Source of the DNA: an uncultured Cohaesibacter sp.
GTDB taxonomy: Bacteria > Pseudomonadota > Alphaproteobacteria > Rhizobiales > Cohaesibacteraceae
Assembly: GCF_963666525.1 (NCBI RefSeq)
Contig: NZ_OY762905.1
Location: 372,001 to 436,000, forward strand
Reading direction: 5' to 3'
Length of the DNA: 64,000 nt
A program made the translations under genes and the position numbers. The notes beneath the pieces are model-generated. The model was not told where the DNA came from. It saw only the letters and a program-made list of their open reading frames with translations, and made no database searches. This document shows positions 27,085 to 37,892 of this stretch, piece after piece (positions within the stretch are counted from its first letter, which is position 1; each line of letters opens with the position of its first letter).

Positions 27085-28617
27085 ATGGTCGCACGTTCCA
27101 GCGCAAAAGCTCCTGCACCGCCCGTCCCTGCACCACTGGTCCATGACGTGCCTTTCACAGATCCTGCGATCCTGCTTGACGCCTTAAAAAGCCAGCCTTT
27201 TGTGGCTTTTCTGGATAGCGCAGCCCCAACCCCGCATCTGGGGCGCCATTCCTTCCTGACCTTTGCGCCGTTTGCCCTGTTCAGCGCCCGGGGCGGCCGC
27301 GCCTTCTGGAACGGGGAAGCCCTTCCCGAAGCTCCTTTCATTGCCCTTGAAAAGAAACGCGCCCAGTTCGCCATGGCCTCGGCCGGGAGCGATCTGCCGC
27401 CTTTTCAGGGTGGAGCCCTTGGCTATTTCTCCTATGAGGCAGGACGCCTTCTGGAAAAGCTGCCGCTGACCTCCCGCGAGGACCCGGACGCCTGGGACAT
27501 CCTGCTGCCGTTCTACGACCTCGTGCTCGCTGTCGACCATTTCCCGGCAAGTGGCTCGATGCCGCGTGCTCGTGTCTTCTCCTCCGGCTGGCCGCATCAG
27601 GGAGCAGACAGGGAGCACCATGCCCGCGAGCGGCTCACATGGTTCTGCGAGCAACTGCAGGAGGCGAGCCGCTTGGAAGCTGAGAGATCGGTGCGCCCAT
27701 CATCCCCCAGTCCCATCCGGGGCTGGCGCTCCGATGTCAGCCGCACCGCGTTCGAAGGCTCCATCGAGAAGACCCGCCATTATATCCGGCAGGGTGACAT
27801 CTTTCAGGCCAACATAACCCAGCGCTTTTCGGCTTCCGTACCTCAAGCCGACCGGTCAAGCCCGCTTGCCTATTATCACGCCATGCGCAAGCACAACGCG
27901 GCCCCCTTTGCCGCCTATCTTGATTGTGGTGATCATGTCATTGCCTCGAGTTCACCGGAACGCTTCATCATCCTGAGCGAGGCCGGAGAGGTCGAGACCC
28001 GCCCGATCAAGGGCACCGCACCACGCGATCTTACCGATCCAGCGAGAGACAAAGCCCTTGCCGATGCCCTTGCCGCGAGCGAGAAGGATCGGGCCGAGAA
28101 TGTCATGATCACCGACCTGATGCGCAACGATCTCTCCCGTGTCTGCGAACCAGGCAGCATTCAGGTGCCCCAGTTGTGCGGGCTGGAAAGCTATGCGCGG
28201 GTGCACCATCTGGTCTCGACAGTCACCGGCAGGCTGCAAGAGCCGAACGGCGCCGTCGCTCTGCTCAGCGCCACCCTGCCCGGCGGTTCCATCACCGGTG
28301 CACCGAAGATCCGCGCCATGGAGATCATCACCGAGCTGGAAGACCTGCCTCGCGGCGTCTATTGTGGAGCCATAGGCTACATCGGCTTTGACGGTACCAT
28401 GGACTCCAACATCGCCATCCGCACCGTGACCTTCAGGGATGGCATGGCCCATTTCAACGTCGGCGGCGGCATCACCATCCTCTCCGACCCGGCGGAGGAA
28501 TATGAGGAGTGTCTGCACAAGGCCTCAGCCCTGTTCCGCGCCTTTGGCACCACGCTCGAAGCGGAGCGACAGACGCTGGAACAAGGCCCGCAGCCCGACG
28601 AGGAACAGCAACCATGA
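27085..28617 (+). CDS. pabB: Aminodeoxychorismate synthase component I
   Basis: Uses chorismate and ammonia from PabA to make 4-amino-4-deoxychorismate, the first step to p-aminobenzoate and folate. The 510-residue protein has GDIFQANITQRF (237-248), the PIKGT motif at 307-311 whose Lys309 distinguishes PabB from TrpE, MITDLMRNDLSR, and SITGAPKIRAMEII in the C-terminal half. The N-terminal half is more variable. Its stop overlaps the pabA start (ATGA). It starts 14 bases after the ArsR gene with AGAGG upstream. Confidence 0.93.
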   Translation: MVARSSAKAPAPPVPAPLVHDVPFTDPAILLDALKSQPFVAFLDSAAPTPHLGRHSFLTFAPFALFSARGGRAFWNGEALPEAPFIALEKKRAQFAMASAGSDLPPFQGGALGYFSYEAGRLLEKLPLTSREDPDAWDILLPFYDLVLAVDHFPASGSMPRARVFSSGWPHQGADREHHARERLTWFCEQLQEASRLEAERSVRPSSPSPIRGWRSDVSRTAFEGSIEKTRHYIRQGDIFQANITQRFSASVPQADRSSPLAYYHAMRKHNAAPFAAYLDCGDHVIASSSPERFIILSEAGEVETRPIKGTAPRDLTDPARDKALADALAASEKDRAENVMITDLMRNDLSRVCEPGSIQVPQLCGLESYARVHHLVSTVTGRLQEPNGAVALLSATLPGGSITGAPKIRAMEIITELEDLPRGVYCGAIGYIGFDGTMDSNIAIRTVTFRDGMAHFNVGGGITILSDPAEEYEECLHKASALFRAFGTTLEAERQTLEQGPQPDEEQQP

Positions 28618-29216
28618 TCCTCATTCTCGACAATTACGATTCCTTCGTTTTCAACCTCGCCCGTTACTGCGAGGAGCTGGGCGAACAGATCACCGTCTAC
28701 CGCAACGATGCGCTTGAGGTGGCCGACATAGCCCGTCTAGACCCGGACATCATCCTCTTGTCACCCGGCCCCGGCAGGCCGGAGGATGCAGGCATCATGA
28801 TTGACCTGATCCGGCATTTCTCGGGCCACATCCCCATTCTCGGCATCTGCCTTGGCCATCAGGCCATCGGTCATGCCTTCGGGGCCGATGTCGTCCTTGC
28901 CCACCATCCCATGCATGGCCGGTCAAGCCACATCAGCCACGGAGGCACCGGCATTTTCGAGGCGATAGAAACGCCGCTGCAGGTGGGCCGCTACCATTCG
29001 CTGGTACTCGATCCGGCGACACTCCCCGCCGCGTTGAGGGTCACCGCCCTCTCCGAGGAAAATGAAATCATGGCCATCGAGCATGTCACGCACCCAACGA
29101 TCGGGTTGCAGTTTCATCCGGAATCGATCCTCACCGATCGGGGGCACGATCTCATCAGCAATTTTCTGCATTTGGCCCGCACAAGCACCATCCGAACCGG
29201 AGGGCAAGCCCGATGA
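28614..29216 (+). CDS. pabA: Aminodeoxychorismate synthase component II (glutamine amidotransferase)
   Basis: Class I glutaminase that gives ammonia to PabB. The 200-residue protein starts LDNYDSFVFNLARY and has the nucleophile Cys79 in GICLGHQAIG and the His-Glu pair in GLQFHPES near 173-175. The same sequence type can serve anthranilate synthase (TrpG), but translational coupling to pabB and pabC at both ends by ATGA overlaps points to folate use. The start is fixed by the 4-base overlap with pabB. Confidence 0.92.
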   Translation: MILILDNYDSFVFNLARYCEELGEQITVYRNDALEVADIARLDPDIILLSPGPGRPEDAGIMIDLIRHFSGHIPILGICLGHQAIGHAFGADVVLAHHPMHGRSSHISHGGTGIFEAIETPLQVGRYHSLVLDPATLPAALRVTALSEENEIMAIEHVTHPTIGLQFHPESILTDRGHDLISNFLHLARTSTIRTGGQAR

Positions 29217-30073
29217 AAGCTGCAATCCTCAACAGCACTCTCTACCAGGGCGACGCCTGCGACAGCCTCACCTTGTCCGCATCTGATCGCGGCTTCCTGC
29301 TTGGCGATGGCCTGTTTGAAACCCTGCCTGTCCTCAATGGTCAGCCGCTCTGGTGGTCCGACCACAAAGACCGCCTGACCCGAAGCGCCCGGATGATCGA
29401 CCTGCCGCTGGATTTGGAGCTGCTGGACCAGACAGTCGCGCGCCTCAGAGCGGTATCCAATGGGCAAAGCGCTATCTTGCGCATCGCCGTTTCGCGCGGT
29501 GCTGGCGGGCGCGGTCTGCTGCCGCCCGACACTCCCAAGATAACGCTTCTGGCAACGCTCGCCCCATTGCCCGCTGGCCTTGCCTTTGCGGATGTGACCC
29601 TTGCCACCAGCACGATCCGACGCAACGAGCATTCAGTCACAGCCCGCATCAAGAGCAACAACTATCTCGACAATATCCTCGCCGCCCGCGAGGCAGAAAA
29701 AGCCGGCGCTGGCGATGCCCTGTTGCTCAACACTGCTGGCAATGTCGCCTGCACGACCATCGGCAATCTCTTTGCCCTCAAGGGCAACAGGCTGACAACC
29801 CCGCCCATTACCGATGGCGTCCTGCCCGGCATCCTGCGCGGCCAGTTGCTCACGCTTGCCAGCCGGTGGGGGTTTGACTGTTGTGAGGCCCCGATCGACC
29901 CTGAGGCAATAAAAAAGGCTGATGGCCTATTGATGACCAACAGCCTTCGTTTCATCCGGCGGGTGACCGAACTGGACGGTCATCGCTTCACAAGCACACC
30001 CGATGACGAGATTGCCCGCTTGCAATCGAGCCTCAGACAGCATGTGGCGACGATAACGGGCACAGCTTCCTGA
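29213..30073 (+). CDS. pabC: 4-amino-4-deoxychorismate lyase
   Basis: PLP fold-type IV enzyme that releases pyruvate to give p-aminobenzoate. The 286-residue protein has DRGFLLGDGLFETLPV (25-40), the PLP Lys147 in RIKSNNYLDNILA and a conserved TIGNLF near 182. It overlaps pabA by 4 bases (ATGA) and completes the pabBAC operon. Related D-amino acid and branched-chain aminotransferases share the fold, but the operon makes the lyase role much more likely. Confidence 0.9.
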   Translation: MKAAILNSTLYQGDACDSLTLSASDRGFLLGDGLFETLPVLNGQPLWWSDHKDRLTRSARMIDLPLDLELLDQTVARLRAVSNGQSAILRIAVSRGAGGRGLLPPDTPKITLLATLAPLPAGLAFADVTLATSTIRRNEHSVTARIKSNNYLDNILAAREAEKAGAGDALLLNTAGNVACTTIGNLFALKGNRLTTPPITDGVLPGILRGQLLTLASRWGFDCCEAPIDPEAIKKADGLLMTNSLRFIRRVTELDGHRFTSTPDDEIARLQSSLRQHVATITGTAS

Positions 30074-30091
30074 TCCACGACAGTCTTGCGG

Positions 30092-30598
30092 CTATTTCAG
30101 CCAGTCCGCACAGCGCGGCGCTTCCTGAGTTCCCCACGGCATGATGGGCACGGTCGAAGTCGAGTTCTTCGGGCTGCCCTCGATCAGCTTGTCGGAGTAG
30201 CTCAGATAGACCAGCACGTTCCGCTTCTTGTCGCAGCCACGTACGATCCGCATCTTCTTGAAAAACAGCGACCGGCGCTGTTCGAACATCTCGTCGCCCT
30301 GCTCGAACTTGTCCTTGAAGGAGATCGGACCGACCTGCCGACAGGCCAGAGAAATGTCGGAAACTTCCTCTGCAACCCCAAGCATCCCGGAAACCCCGCC
30401 CTTTTCCGGCACGGTGTAGTGGCAGGCAACCCCGTTGACCAGAGGATCATCGATGGCATAGGTCGCCAGTTTGTGATCCGGCGTCAGAAGCTTCCAGACG
30501 GTGGATTTCTTGAAAATCAGTTCCGGATCATCGGAGGCAAATGCCGCCGCTGTTCCCAAGACCAGAGCCAGAGCGGCTCCTGTGATAGTGCGAAGCAT
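30092..30598 (-). CDS. creA: CreA family protein
   Basis: A 168-residue secreted protein with a signal peptide (about residues 1-22, LRTITGAALALVLGTAAAFA) and the CreA core: DDPLVNGVACHYTVPEKGGVSG, DISLACRQVGPI, and the tail pattern STVPIMPW. Four conserved Cys may form disulfides in the periplasm. The function of CreA is unknown. The start at 30598 has AGGA seven bases upstream; a TTG two codons earlier is less likely. It converges on the pabC gene with 18 bases between stops. Confidence 0.88.
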   Translation of the reverse strand: MLRTITGAALALVLGTAAAFASDDPELIFKKSTVWKLLTPDHKLATYAIDDPLVNGVACHYTVPEKGGVSGMLGVAEEVSDISLACRQVGPISFKDKFEQGDEMFEQRRSLFFKKMRIVRGCDKKRNVLVYLSYSDKLIEGSPKNSTSTVPIMPWGTQEAPRCADWLK

Positions 30599-30949
30599 CG
30601 TCAAATCCTGTTGCTGTCAGTCCCCGGCCCGCACGACCTGCACGGCAGCGAGCCCCTCAATCCCATCACACTGGACAGGGTTCCGTTCGAGCATCCAAGG
30701 GACATCCGCGTCCCCTGCTCCTCAAAGCAACATATAGGGCATCAAACAGCAAATGCGAGCCCTGCAAGCAAGATCATTGCCGGTCTCCTAGCCCAATGAG
30801 CGAGAAGTACAGCTTGAGGCATAAGCTATTTCTATGGGGTCTTCACCTTGTTTTGGCGGGCATTTTGCTATAGGAAGGGCACAAATCAGTCAATTTACGT
30901 ATTTCGATCGGTTCCGACCGATCAAACTCCTCCCAAGGAAACCTGACTT
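30599..30949. other. Divergent region between creA and the SulP gene
   Basis: A 351-base stretch without a gene. TTGTTT at 30848-30853 and TATAGG at 30869-30874 are a weak promoter pair (15-base spacer) toward the SulP gene. GATCGGT at 30906-30912 pairs exactly with ACCGATC at 30917-30923 around TCCG, listed separately. Confidence 0.5.
30906..30923 (+). promoter_or_regulatory. Palindrome/hairpin in the SulP gene leader
   Basis: A perfect 7-base inverted repeat with a TCCG loop ends 26 bases before the SulP start codon, just upstream of the ribosome site. It could be an operator for a dimeric repressor or an RNA hairpin that affects translation. Confidence 0.45.
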
Positions 30950-32548
<1,599 letters not shown>

Positions 32549-32590
32549 ATCCGATCAAGGCCGCACCTCTGCGGACCAATCAGCAAAAAG

Positions 32591-32626
32591 AAAACCCCGA
32601 AAGCCTTTGAAAGCTGTCGGGGTTTT
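32591..32626. terminator. Bidirectional terminator after the SulP gene
   Basis: AAAACCCCGA at 32591-32600 pairs exactly with TCGGGGTTTT at 32617-32626. It serves the SulP gene and the converging flavin reductase gene. Confidence 0.92.
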
Positions 32627-32657
32627 TGTTTGTCCCGCCCTGCAATCGGGCGAGCCA

Positions 32658-33128
32658 TCAGGCCAGATCGCGATAGGCTCCGCCGTAATAAATGAGCGGC
32701 TCGCCGTCCTTTACCGCAATGTCGACCACACGGCCCAACAGGATGACATGATCACCTGCATCGATGATCTGTTCGGTAGTGCAATCGATCTGCGCCAGCG
32801 CACCGTCAATCATCGGGGCGCCGGTTTTGCGCGCCTGCCATCCGGTCCGCTCAAAACGATCTTCGGCGATCATCGCAAACAGGTTGGACGTCTCTTCCTG
32901 CTCACGGCTCAGAATGCTGACACCATAAAAGCCACTGGCCTTGAAGCCATCAAGCTGGATGGAGTTCTTGTCAAGCGACCAGAGCACCAGCGGCGGATCA
33001 AGCGACACCGAGTTGAAACTGTTGACTGTCAGCCCCAGCGGCTCACCATTCTTGCCAAGTGTTGTGACGACGGCAATCCCGGTGGCAAAACGGCCAAGGG
33101 CCTGGCGAAACTCTGTTGCTTCAATCAT
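32658..33128 (-). CDS. Flavin reductase-like domain protein
   Basis: A 156-residue FMN-binding split-barrel protein (HpaC/RutF group). The opening FRQALGRFATGIAVVTT and the segment LTVNSFNSVSLDPPLVLWSLDKNS are typical; GDHVILLGRVVDI and PLIYYGGAYRDL form the C-terminal half. Such proteins supply reduced flavin to a monooxygenase, but no partner oxygenase is nearby. I use the ATG at 33128; a TTG four codons earlier lacks support. Confidence 0.85.
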   Translation of the reverse strand: MIEATEFRQALGRFATGIAVVTTLGKNGEPLGLTVNSFNSVSLDPPLVLWSLDKNSIQLDGFKASGFYGVSILSREQEETSNLFAMIAEDRFERTGWQARKTGAPMIDGALAQIDCTTEQIIDAGDHVILLGRVVDIAVKDGEPLIYYGGAYRDLA

Positions 33129-33512
33129 CGAACATTCCAAACAATAAAGCCTCCGGCCAAAGCGGTTGAACCACTTGCCAGGAGACCGACTTCACAATAT
33201 TTTCCCGGTCTCTTACCGTAGTTTTCCATAACAGGACAAGAAAAATCGGCCAAAAACCGCCACTCTTTCGTCTTGGGTTTCCGACTTTCCTGCACAAAAG
33301 ACAATTTTGGCGCAATTTTCCCTTCATTTTCATGGCCAGCCAAAGGACAGGATGGAAAAATTGACTATAATTTCGCCTCATTCGGAGGTGATTCTGAAGC
33401 GGCATTGGCTTCAGGCACGCGCCTCGGGTTTGCCTGTTTCGGGCCGGTTGGCTACCTTGAGCGCAAGCCCCCTTTGATAGATCAGTAAGATAAACGGATT
33501 TGGGACCTGACA
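33129..33512. other. Divergent region upstream of flavin reductase and DUF2865 genes
   Basis: A 384-base stretch with no gene. An exact TATAAT occurs at 33366-33371, without a clear -35, and may serve the DUF2865 gene. No repeat stands out. Confidence 0.45.
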
Positions 33513-34625
33513 ATGAAAAGGCGTATAAGTCTAGCCGGTTTGCTTTTCACGGCACTCTTCACCGCGCAACCGGTCATGGCCCAAACCTCCTGGTCTCCCA
33601 ACGACCAGATGTGCGCCCAGCTCGAGGGCGATCTGGCGCGCCTGCAGCGGGGGGGGAGTTCCGCATCTTCGCGCAATTTCGAGAAATATGACGCCGCCGT
33701 CCACAAACAGCAGGCAGAACTCGACACCGCCATGCTGCGCTCCAAAAGAGACGCCTGCGATGGTGGTCAGTTCTTCCTCTTCCGCAAGACGCCGAAGGCA
33801 TCCTGCCCTGCACTGCAGAAGCGCATTCAGGAAATGCAGCGCAATCTGGCAGCGCTCGAACGCAAGCGGGCCCAGTTCGCTCCGGCTACCGGCAACAACG
33901 ACCAGATGAAGGCACAAATCCTGCAGCAGTTGGCACAGGCCCGCTGTGGCGAACAATATGAACGCTTTGCCCAACCCGTGCGCCAGCAGCGCCGGGGGCT
34001 GTTCGGTTCCCTGTTCGGAGGCAATGATTCCGTTCGCGAGTATAACCTCAAGCAATATGACATGCCGCAGATCGGCACATTCCGTACGGTCTGTGTCCGC
34101 GCTTGCGATGGCTTCTTCTTCCCGGTCAGCTTCTCGACCACGGAAAGCGGCTTTGCCCGCGACGCCCAAATCTGCCAGTCGAGCTGCCCCGGCACCGACG
34201 CCGAGCTCTACGTCTATCACAATCCCGGCGAAACCTCGGACGAGATGGTTTCCCTCTCCGGTCGCCCCTACCAGTCACTGGAAACAGCCTATCTTTACAA
34301 GAAGGAATTTGTACCGGGATGCTCCTGCCAGCGACCGACAAGCCAGCTTGCAACGATTGGTAACAGCGGCAACGTCCAGCGTCCGTCAGCAGACGTGAAC
34401 CTGCTACCCAACAGCCCGAGACGAACAGAAACCGCGCCGAGCATTCCCCTGCCTCTGCCCAAGCAGACCGCGATGATCGACCCGGACACGCAGGATCTGG
34501 CGCGCTATTCGATGAAATTCGAGCCCTACCAGCCACCGGAAGTCAGTGCGGTCACCAATTCTGTCCGCACTGCCGACGGTCGTTCGATCAGGATAGTCGG
34601 TCCAAAGTTCTTTGGTAACCAATGA
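33513..34625 (+). CDS. DUF2865 secreted protein
   Basis: A 370-residue exported protein with a signal peptide (residues 1-23, ending VMAQ). A helical, coiled-coil-like part (35-150) is rich in Gln, Arg and Ala. Then comes the DUF2865 core: [22 protein letters not shown] near 190 and [20 protein letters not shown] near 220, with paired cysteines likely in disulfides. The tail is Pro/Ser-rich. The family is largely confined to Rhizobiales and its function is unknown. Its last 38 bases overlap the end of gltX on the other strand. Confidence 0.8.
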   Translation: MKRRISLAGLLFTALFTAQPVMAQTSWSPNDQMCAQLEGDLARLQRGGSSASSRNFEKYDAAVHKQQAELDTAMLRSKRDACDGGQFFLFRKTPKASCPALQKRIQEMQRNLAALERKRAQFAPATGNNDQMKAQILQQLAQARCGEQYERFAQPVRQQRRGLFGSLFGGNDSVREYNLKQYDMPQIGTFRTVCVRACDGFFFPVSFSTTESGFARDAQICQSSCPGTDAELYVYHNPGETSDEMVSLSGRPYQSLETAYLYKKEFVPGCSCQRPTSQLATIGNSGNVQRPSADVNLLPNSPRRTETAPSIPLPLPKQTAMIDPDTQDLARYSMKFEPYQPPEVSAVTNSVRTADGRSIRIVGPKFFGNQ

Positions 34626-35928
34626 ACGGCAGGAAAGCCGCCAGTTCCGGACCATGTGAATAGCCAGTAAGCGCCACACGCAGCGGCATGAACAGGGATT
34701 TGCCCTTGCGGCCCGTCTCTGTCTTGAGCGCGGTTGTCCATGTCTTCCAAGTCATGGCGTCCCACGGCTCCTGAGGCAACAGCGCGATCGCCTTGGCATA
34801 AAAATCGGCATCCTCCGGATCACGAGCAACCGCATCGCTCGGCAGTCCCTCATGGGCGACATGCCACCATGCCTTGACTTCCGGCAGGCGTTCGATATTG
34901 CCCCGCACCGCGTGCCAGAAGGATTCCCCCCCGGCAACGCCCATCGCCTTGAGCCGATCCTCGACACTCGCAAAATCGGTCTCGTGCAAGATGCGGGCAT
35001 TGAGATGGCCAAGATCTGCCATATCGAATTTCGAAGCAGATCGGGACACCTTGTCGAGGGCAAACAGCTCGGCCAGCGCCTCCATGTCGGCAAGCGGCTG
35101 GACCGGATCGGATGTGCCGTTGAGCACGGCAAAAATCGCCACCGCGAGAGGTTCATAGCCCTCTTCACGCATGGTCCGGATGGAAAGCGACCCGAGGCGC
35201 TTGGAAAGCCCCTCGCCGCTGGCATTGATGATCAGGTTGTGATGGGCAAACTTCGGGCTTTTGCCCGAGAGCAATTCGAACAGCTGGATCTGAACCGCCG
35301 TGTTAGTCACGTGGTCATCACCACGAATGACATAGGTGATCCCCATGTCGATGTCATCGATCACCGACGGCAGGGTGTAGAGATAGGTTCCATCTTCGCG
35401 AACAAGAACCGGATCAGAGACGCTGTCGCACTCGATGCTCTGCTCACCACGGATGCCATCCTCCCAGCGGATGGTCTTCTGGTCCAAGAGGAAGCGCCAA
35501 TGCGGCTTGCGTCCCTCGGCTTCATAGGCGGCAATTTCCTCGGCGGTCAGATTGAGGCCGGAGCGATCATAAACCGGTGGCAAACCGCGCGCCCTGAGGC
35601 GCTTGCGTTTGCGGTCCAGTTCGTCCGGGGTTTCATAGCAGGCATAGAGACGCCCCATCTGCCTCAGGCGATCAGCAACGCTGTCATAAAGCCCCATACG
35701 CTCGGACTGGCGTTCGATCCGATCCGGCTTGATCCCGAGCCAGGCGAGATCCTCGGCGATATTGTCTGCATATTCCCTGCGGGAGCGTTCCTGATCCGTA
35801 TCGTCATAGCGCAGAATGAATTGCCCGTCCGTCTTCATGGCCACCAGCCAGTTGATCAGCGCGGGACGCGCATTGCCAATATGGATATTCCCCGTTGGAG
35901 AGGGTGCGAAACGAACGATCTCAGCCAT
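34588..35928 (-). CDS. gltX: Glutamyl-tRNA synthetase (divergent type)
   Basis: Class I synthetase that charges tRNA-Glu, and possibly tRNA-Gln. The 446-residue protein has [17 protein letters not shown], a HIGN variant of the HIGH motif (residues 16-19), and GLSKR in place of KMSKS near residue 240. Alphaproteobacteria often have two GltX copies; this shorter, variant form resembles the second copy. With gatCAB in the same window, misacylated Glu-tRNA-Gln followed by amidation is plausible. The start at 35928 gives [13 protein letters not shown]. Its end overlaps the DUF2865 gene. Confidence 0.9.
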   Translation of the reverse strand: MAEIVRFAPSPTGNIHIGNARPALINWLVAMKTDGQFILRYDDTDQERSRREYADNIAEDLAWLGIKPDRIERQSERMGLYDSVADRLRQMGRLYACYETPDELDRKRKRLRARGLPPVYDRSGLNLTAEEIAAYEAEGRKPHWRFLLDQKTIRWEDGIRGEQSIECDSVSDPVLVREDGTYLYTLPSVIDDIDMGITYVIRGDDHVTNTAVQIQLFELLSGKSPKFAHHNLIINASGEGLSKRLGSLSIRTMREEGYEPLAVAIFAVLNGTSDPVQPLADMEALAELFALDKVSRSASKFDMADLGHLNARILHETDFASVEDRLKAMGVAGGESFWHAVRGNIERLPEVKAWWHVAHEGLPSDAVARDPEDADFYAKAIALLPQEPWDAMTWKTWTTALKTETGRKGKSLFMPLRVALTGYSHGPELAAFLPFIGYQRTLDRLS

Positions 35929-35973
35929 CAGGCAGACTTCCTTCAAATGGATTGATGGGTCGGCGGAGCTTGA

Positions 35974-37632
35974 TCAGCCCCGGTCACGGAACCCGTTGGT
36001 AATCGGATAGCGACGATCCCGGCCGAAGTTCTTCTCGCTGAGCTTGACACCCGGCGCAGACTGTCGACGCTTGTATTCGGCGATATAGAGCAGATGCTCG
36101 ATGCGGCGCACCAGCGCAGCGTCGTGGCCACGCTCGGCGATCTCGTCGATGCTCATTTCCTTCTCGACCAGGCATTCCAGAATATCGTCGAGAACCGGGT
36201 ATTCCGGCAGGCTGTCCTGATCGGTCTGGTTCTCGCGCAGCTCGGCGGTCGGCGCCTTGGAAATGATGTTGGCAGGGATCACCTCGCCCGCTGGCCCCAT
36301 GGCCCCATCTGGCTTGTTGGCGTTGCGCCACTCGGCCAGATGATAGACCGCCATCTTGTAGAGGTCCTTGATAGGGTTGAAGCCGCCGTTCATGTCGCCA
36401 TAAAGCGTGGCATAGCCAACCGACATTTCGGACTTGTTACCCGTGGTGACCACCATGTGGCCGAACTTGTTGGAAATGGCCATCAGAATCGTCCCGCGGG
36501 CGCGTGACTGCAGGTTCTCCTCGGTCACACCCTCGTTGGTGCCCTCGAACAGCCCCGACAGAGCACTGGCAAACCCTTCAACCGGCTTGACGATATCGAC
36601 GATATCATAGCGCACACCGAGCGCCTTGGCGCAATCGGCGGCATCCTTGAGGCTCGCCTCGGAGGTGTAGCGATAGGGCAGCATCACGCAGTGAACGCGC
36701 TCGGCGCCCAGCGCATCGACGGCCAGAGCCGCGCAGATTGCCGAATCGATACCGCCTGAAAGCCCCAGCACCACGCCGGGAAAACGGTTCTTGTTGACAT
36801 AGTCCCTCAGCCCCAGCATGCAGGCAGACCATGCGCTGGCATCCCGGTCCATGACCGGTTCGATTGGGCCGGACAGCTTCCATTTGCCATCGATCCGCTC
36901 GGCGACCAGTACCTTCTGGTCTTCCTCGAACCCGACCATCTGCATGGCCAGGGAGCGATCCCCATTGAGCGCAAAGGAAGCGCCGTCAAACACCAGCTCG
37001 TCCTGTCCACCAACCTGATTGAGATAGACCAGCGGCAATTCCGTTTCGATCACCCTTTGCAGGGCAACCTGCTGGCGCACTTCCCATTTGTCGAGATTGA
37101 ACGGCGATCCATTGGGAACCACCAGCATCTCGGCGCCGGTTTCGGCCAAACATTCGCAGACCTCGATATCCCAGATATCCTCGCAGATAGGCACCCCGAC
37201 AGCGACACCGCGCAGGTTGATCGGCCCCGGCATCGGCCCGGCAGAGAAGACACGCTTTTCATCAAACACGCCATAGTTGGGCAGATCGGCCTTGTAGCGA
37301 ACGGCCTGAACTTCGCCGTTATCGAGAAGACAGACCGCGTTATAGAGCCGCTCGCCATCGACCCATGGCGACCCGATCAAAATGGCAGGAGCATCCCCTT
37401 CGGTAATTTCCGCAAGCTTTTCAACGTGCTCGCGGCAGGCTTCCTGAAAAGCGGGTTTCAGAACGAGGTCTTCGGGAGGATAACCGGAAATGAACAGCTC
37501 ACTGAGCACCAGACAGTCGGCTCCCTGCTCGGTTGCCACTTTGTGCGCTGCGCGGGCCTTTTCGGCGTTACCCGCAATATCCCCCAGCAGGGGATTGAGT
37601 TGAGCAAGGCTGAAAACAAGTCTTTCGGTCAC
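35974..37632 (-). CDS. nadE: Glutamine-dependent NAD+ synthetase
   Basis: Makes NAD+ from nicotinate adenine dinucleotide. The 552-residue protein joins an N-terminal nitrilase-type glutaminase, with the triad Glu45 (LSELF), Lys114 (YKADLPNYG) and Cys150 (VPICED), to a C-terminal NAD synthase with the ATP loop LSGGIDSA at 291-298. The start codon is GTG at 37632, supported by AGGA upstream and by MTERLVFSLAQLNP being the normal opening. It lies 45 bases upstream of gltX on the same strand and is probably co-transcribed. Confidence 0.94.
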   Translation of the reverse strand: MTERLVFSLAQLNPLLGDIAGNAEKARAAHKVATEQGADCLVLSELFISGYPPEDLVLKPAFQEACREHVEKLAEITEGDAPAILIGSPWVDGERLYNAVCLLDNGEVQAVRYKADLPNYGVFDEKRVFSAGPMPGPINLRGVAVGVPICEDIWDIEVCECLAETGAEMLVVPNGSPFNLDKWEVRQQVALQRVIETELPLVYLNQVGGQDELVFDGASFALNGDRSLAMQMVGFEEDQKVLVAERIDGKWKLSGPIEPVMDRDASAWSACMLGLRDYVNKNRFPGVVLGLSGGIDSAICAALAVDALGAERVHCVMLPYRYTSEASLKDAADCAKALGVRYDIVDIVKPVEGFASALSGLFEGTNEGVTEENLQSRARGTILMAISNKFGHMVVTTGNKSEMSVGYATLYGDMNGGFNPIKDLYKMAVYHLAEWRNANKPDGAMGPAGEVIPANIISKAPTAELRENQTDQDSLPEYPVLDDILECLVEKEMSIDEIAERGHDAALVRRIEHLLYIAEYKRRQSAPGVKLSEKNFGRDRRYPITNGFRDRG

Positions 37633-37841
37633 GGCGCGATCCTGTATTGCTGATAGTGAGAAGCCGAGAGCTTACAAACTCTCGGGTAGAGATATAAAGC
37701 CAGTGAATGCGATAATCCAATGTAAAGTGATGGCATCAGCTACCCGTAGTCCGATCACAGGCGGTTATTCACCCGCCAATGCAGCAAGACCACAGAGGCA
37801 GGTCCGTCTTTCAGGGATCTTGGCAACCGCAGACAAAAGAA

Positions 37842-37864
37842 AAGCCCGACAGGATGCCGGGCTT
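37842..37864 (-). terminator. Intrinsic terminator of the DAHP synthase gene
   Basis: AAGCCCG at 37842-37848 pairs with CGGGCTT at 37858-37864, and the minus strand continues TTCTTTTGTC. It lies 28 bases past the stop codon. Confidence 0.85.
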
Positions 37865-37892
37865 CTCGCAATGGTCTTCAATCGGAACCGGC

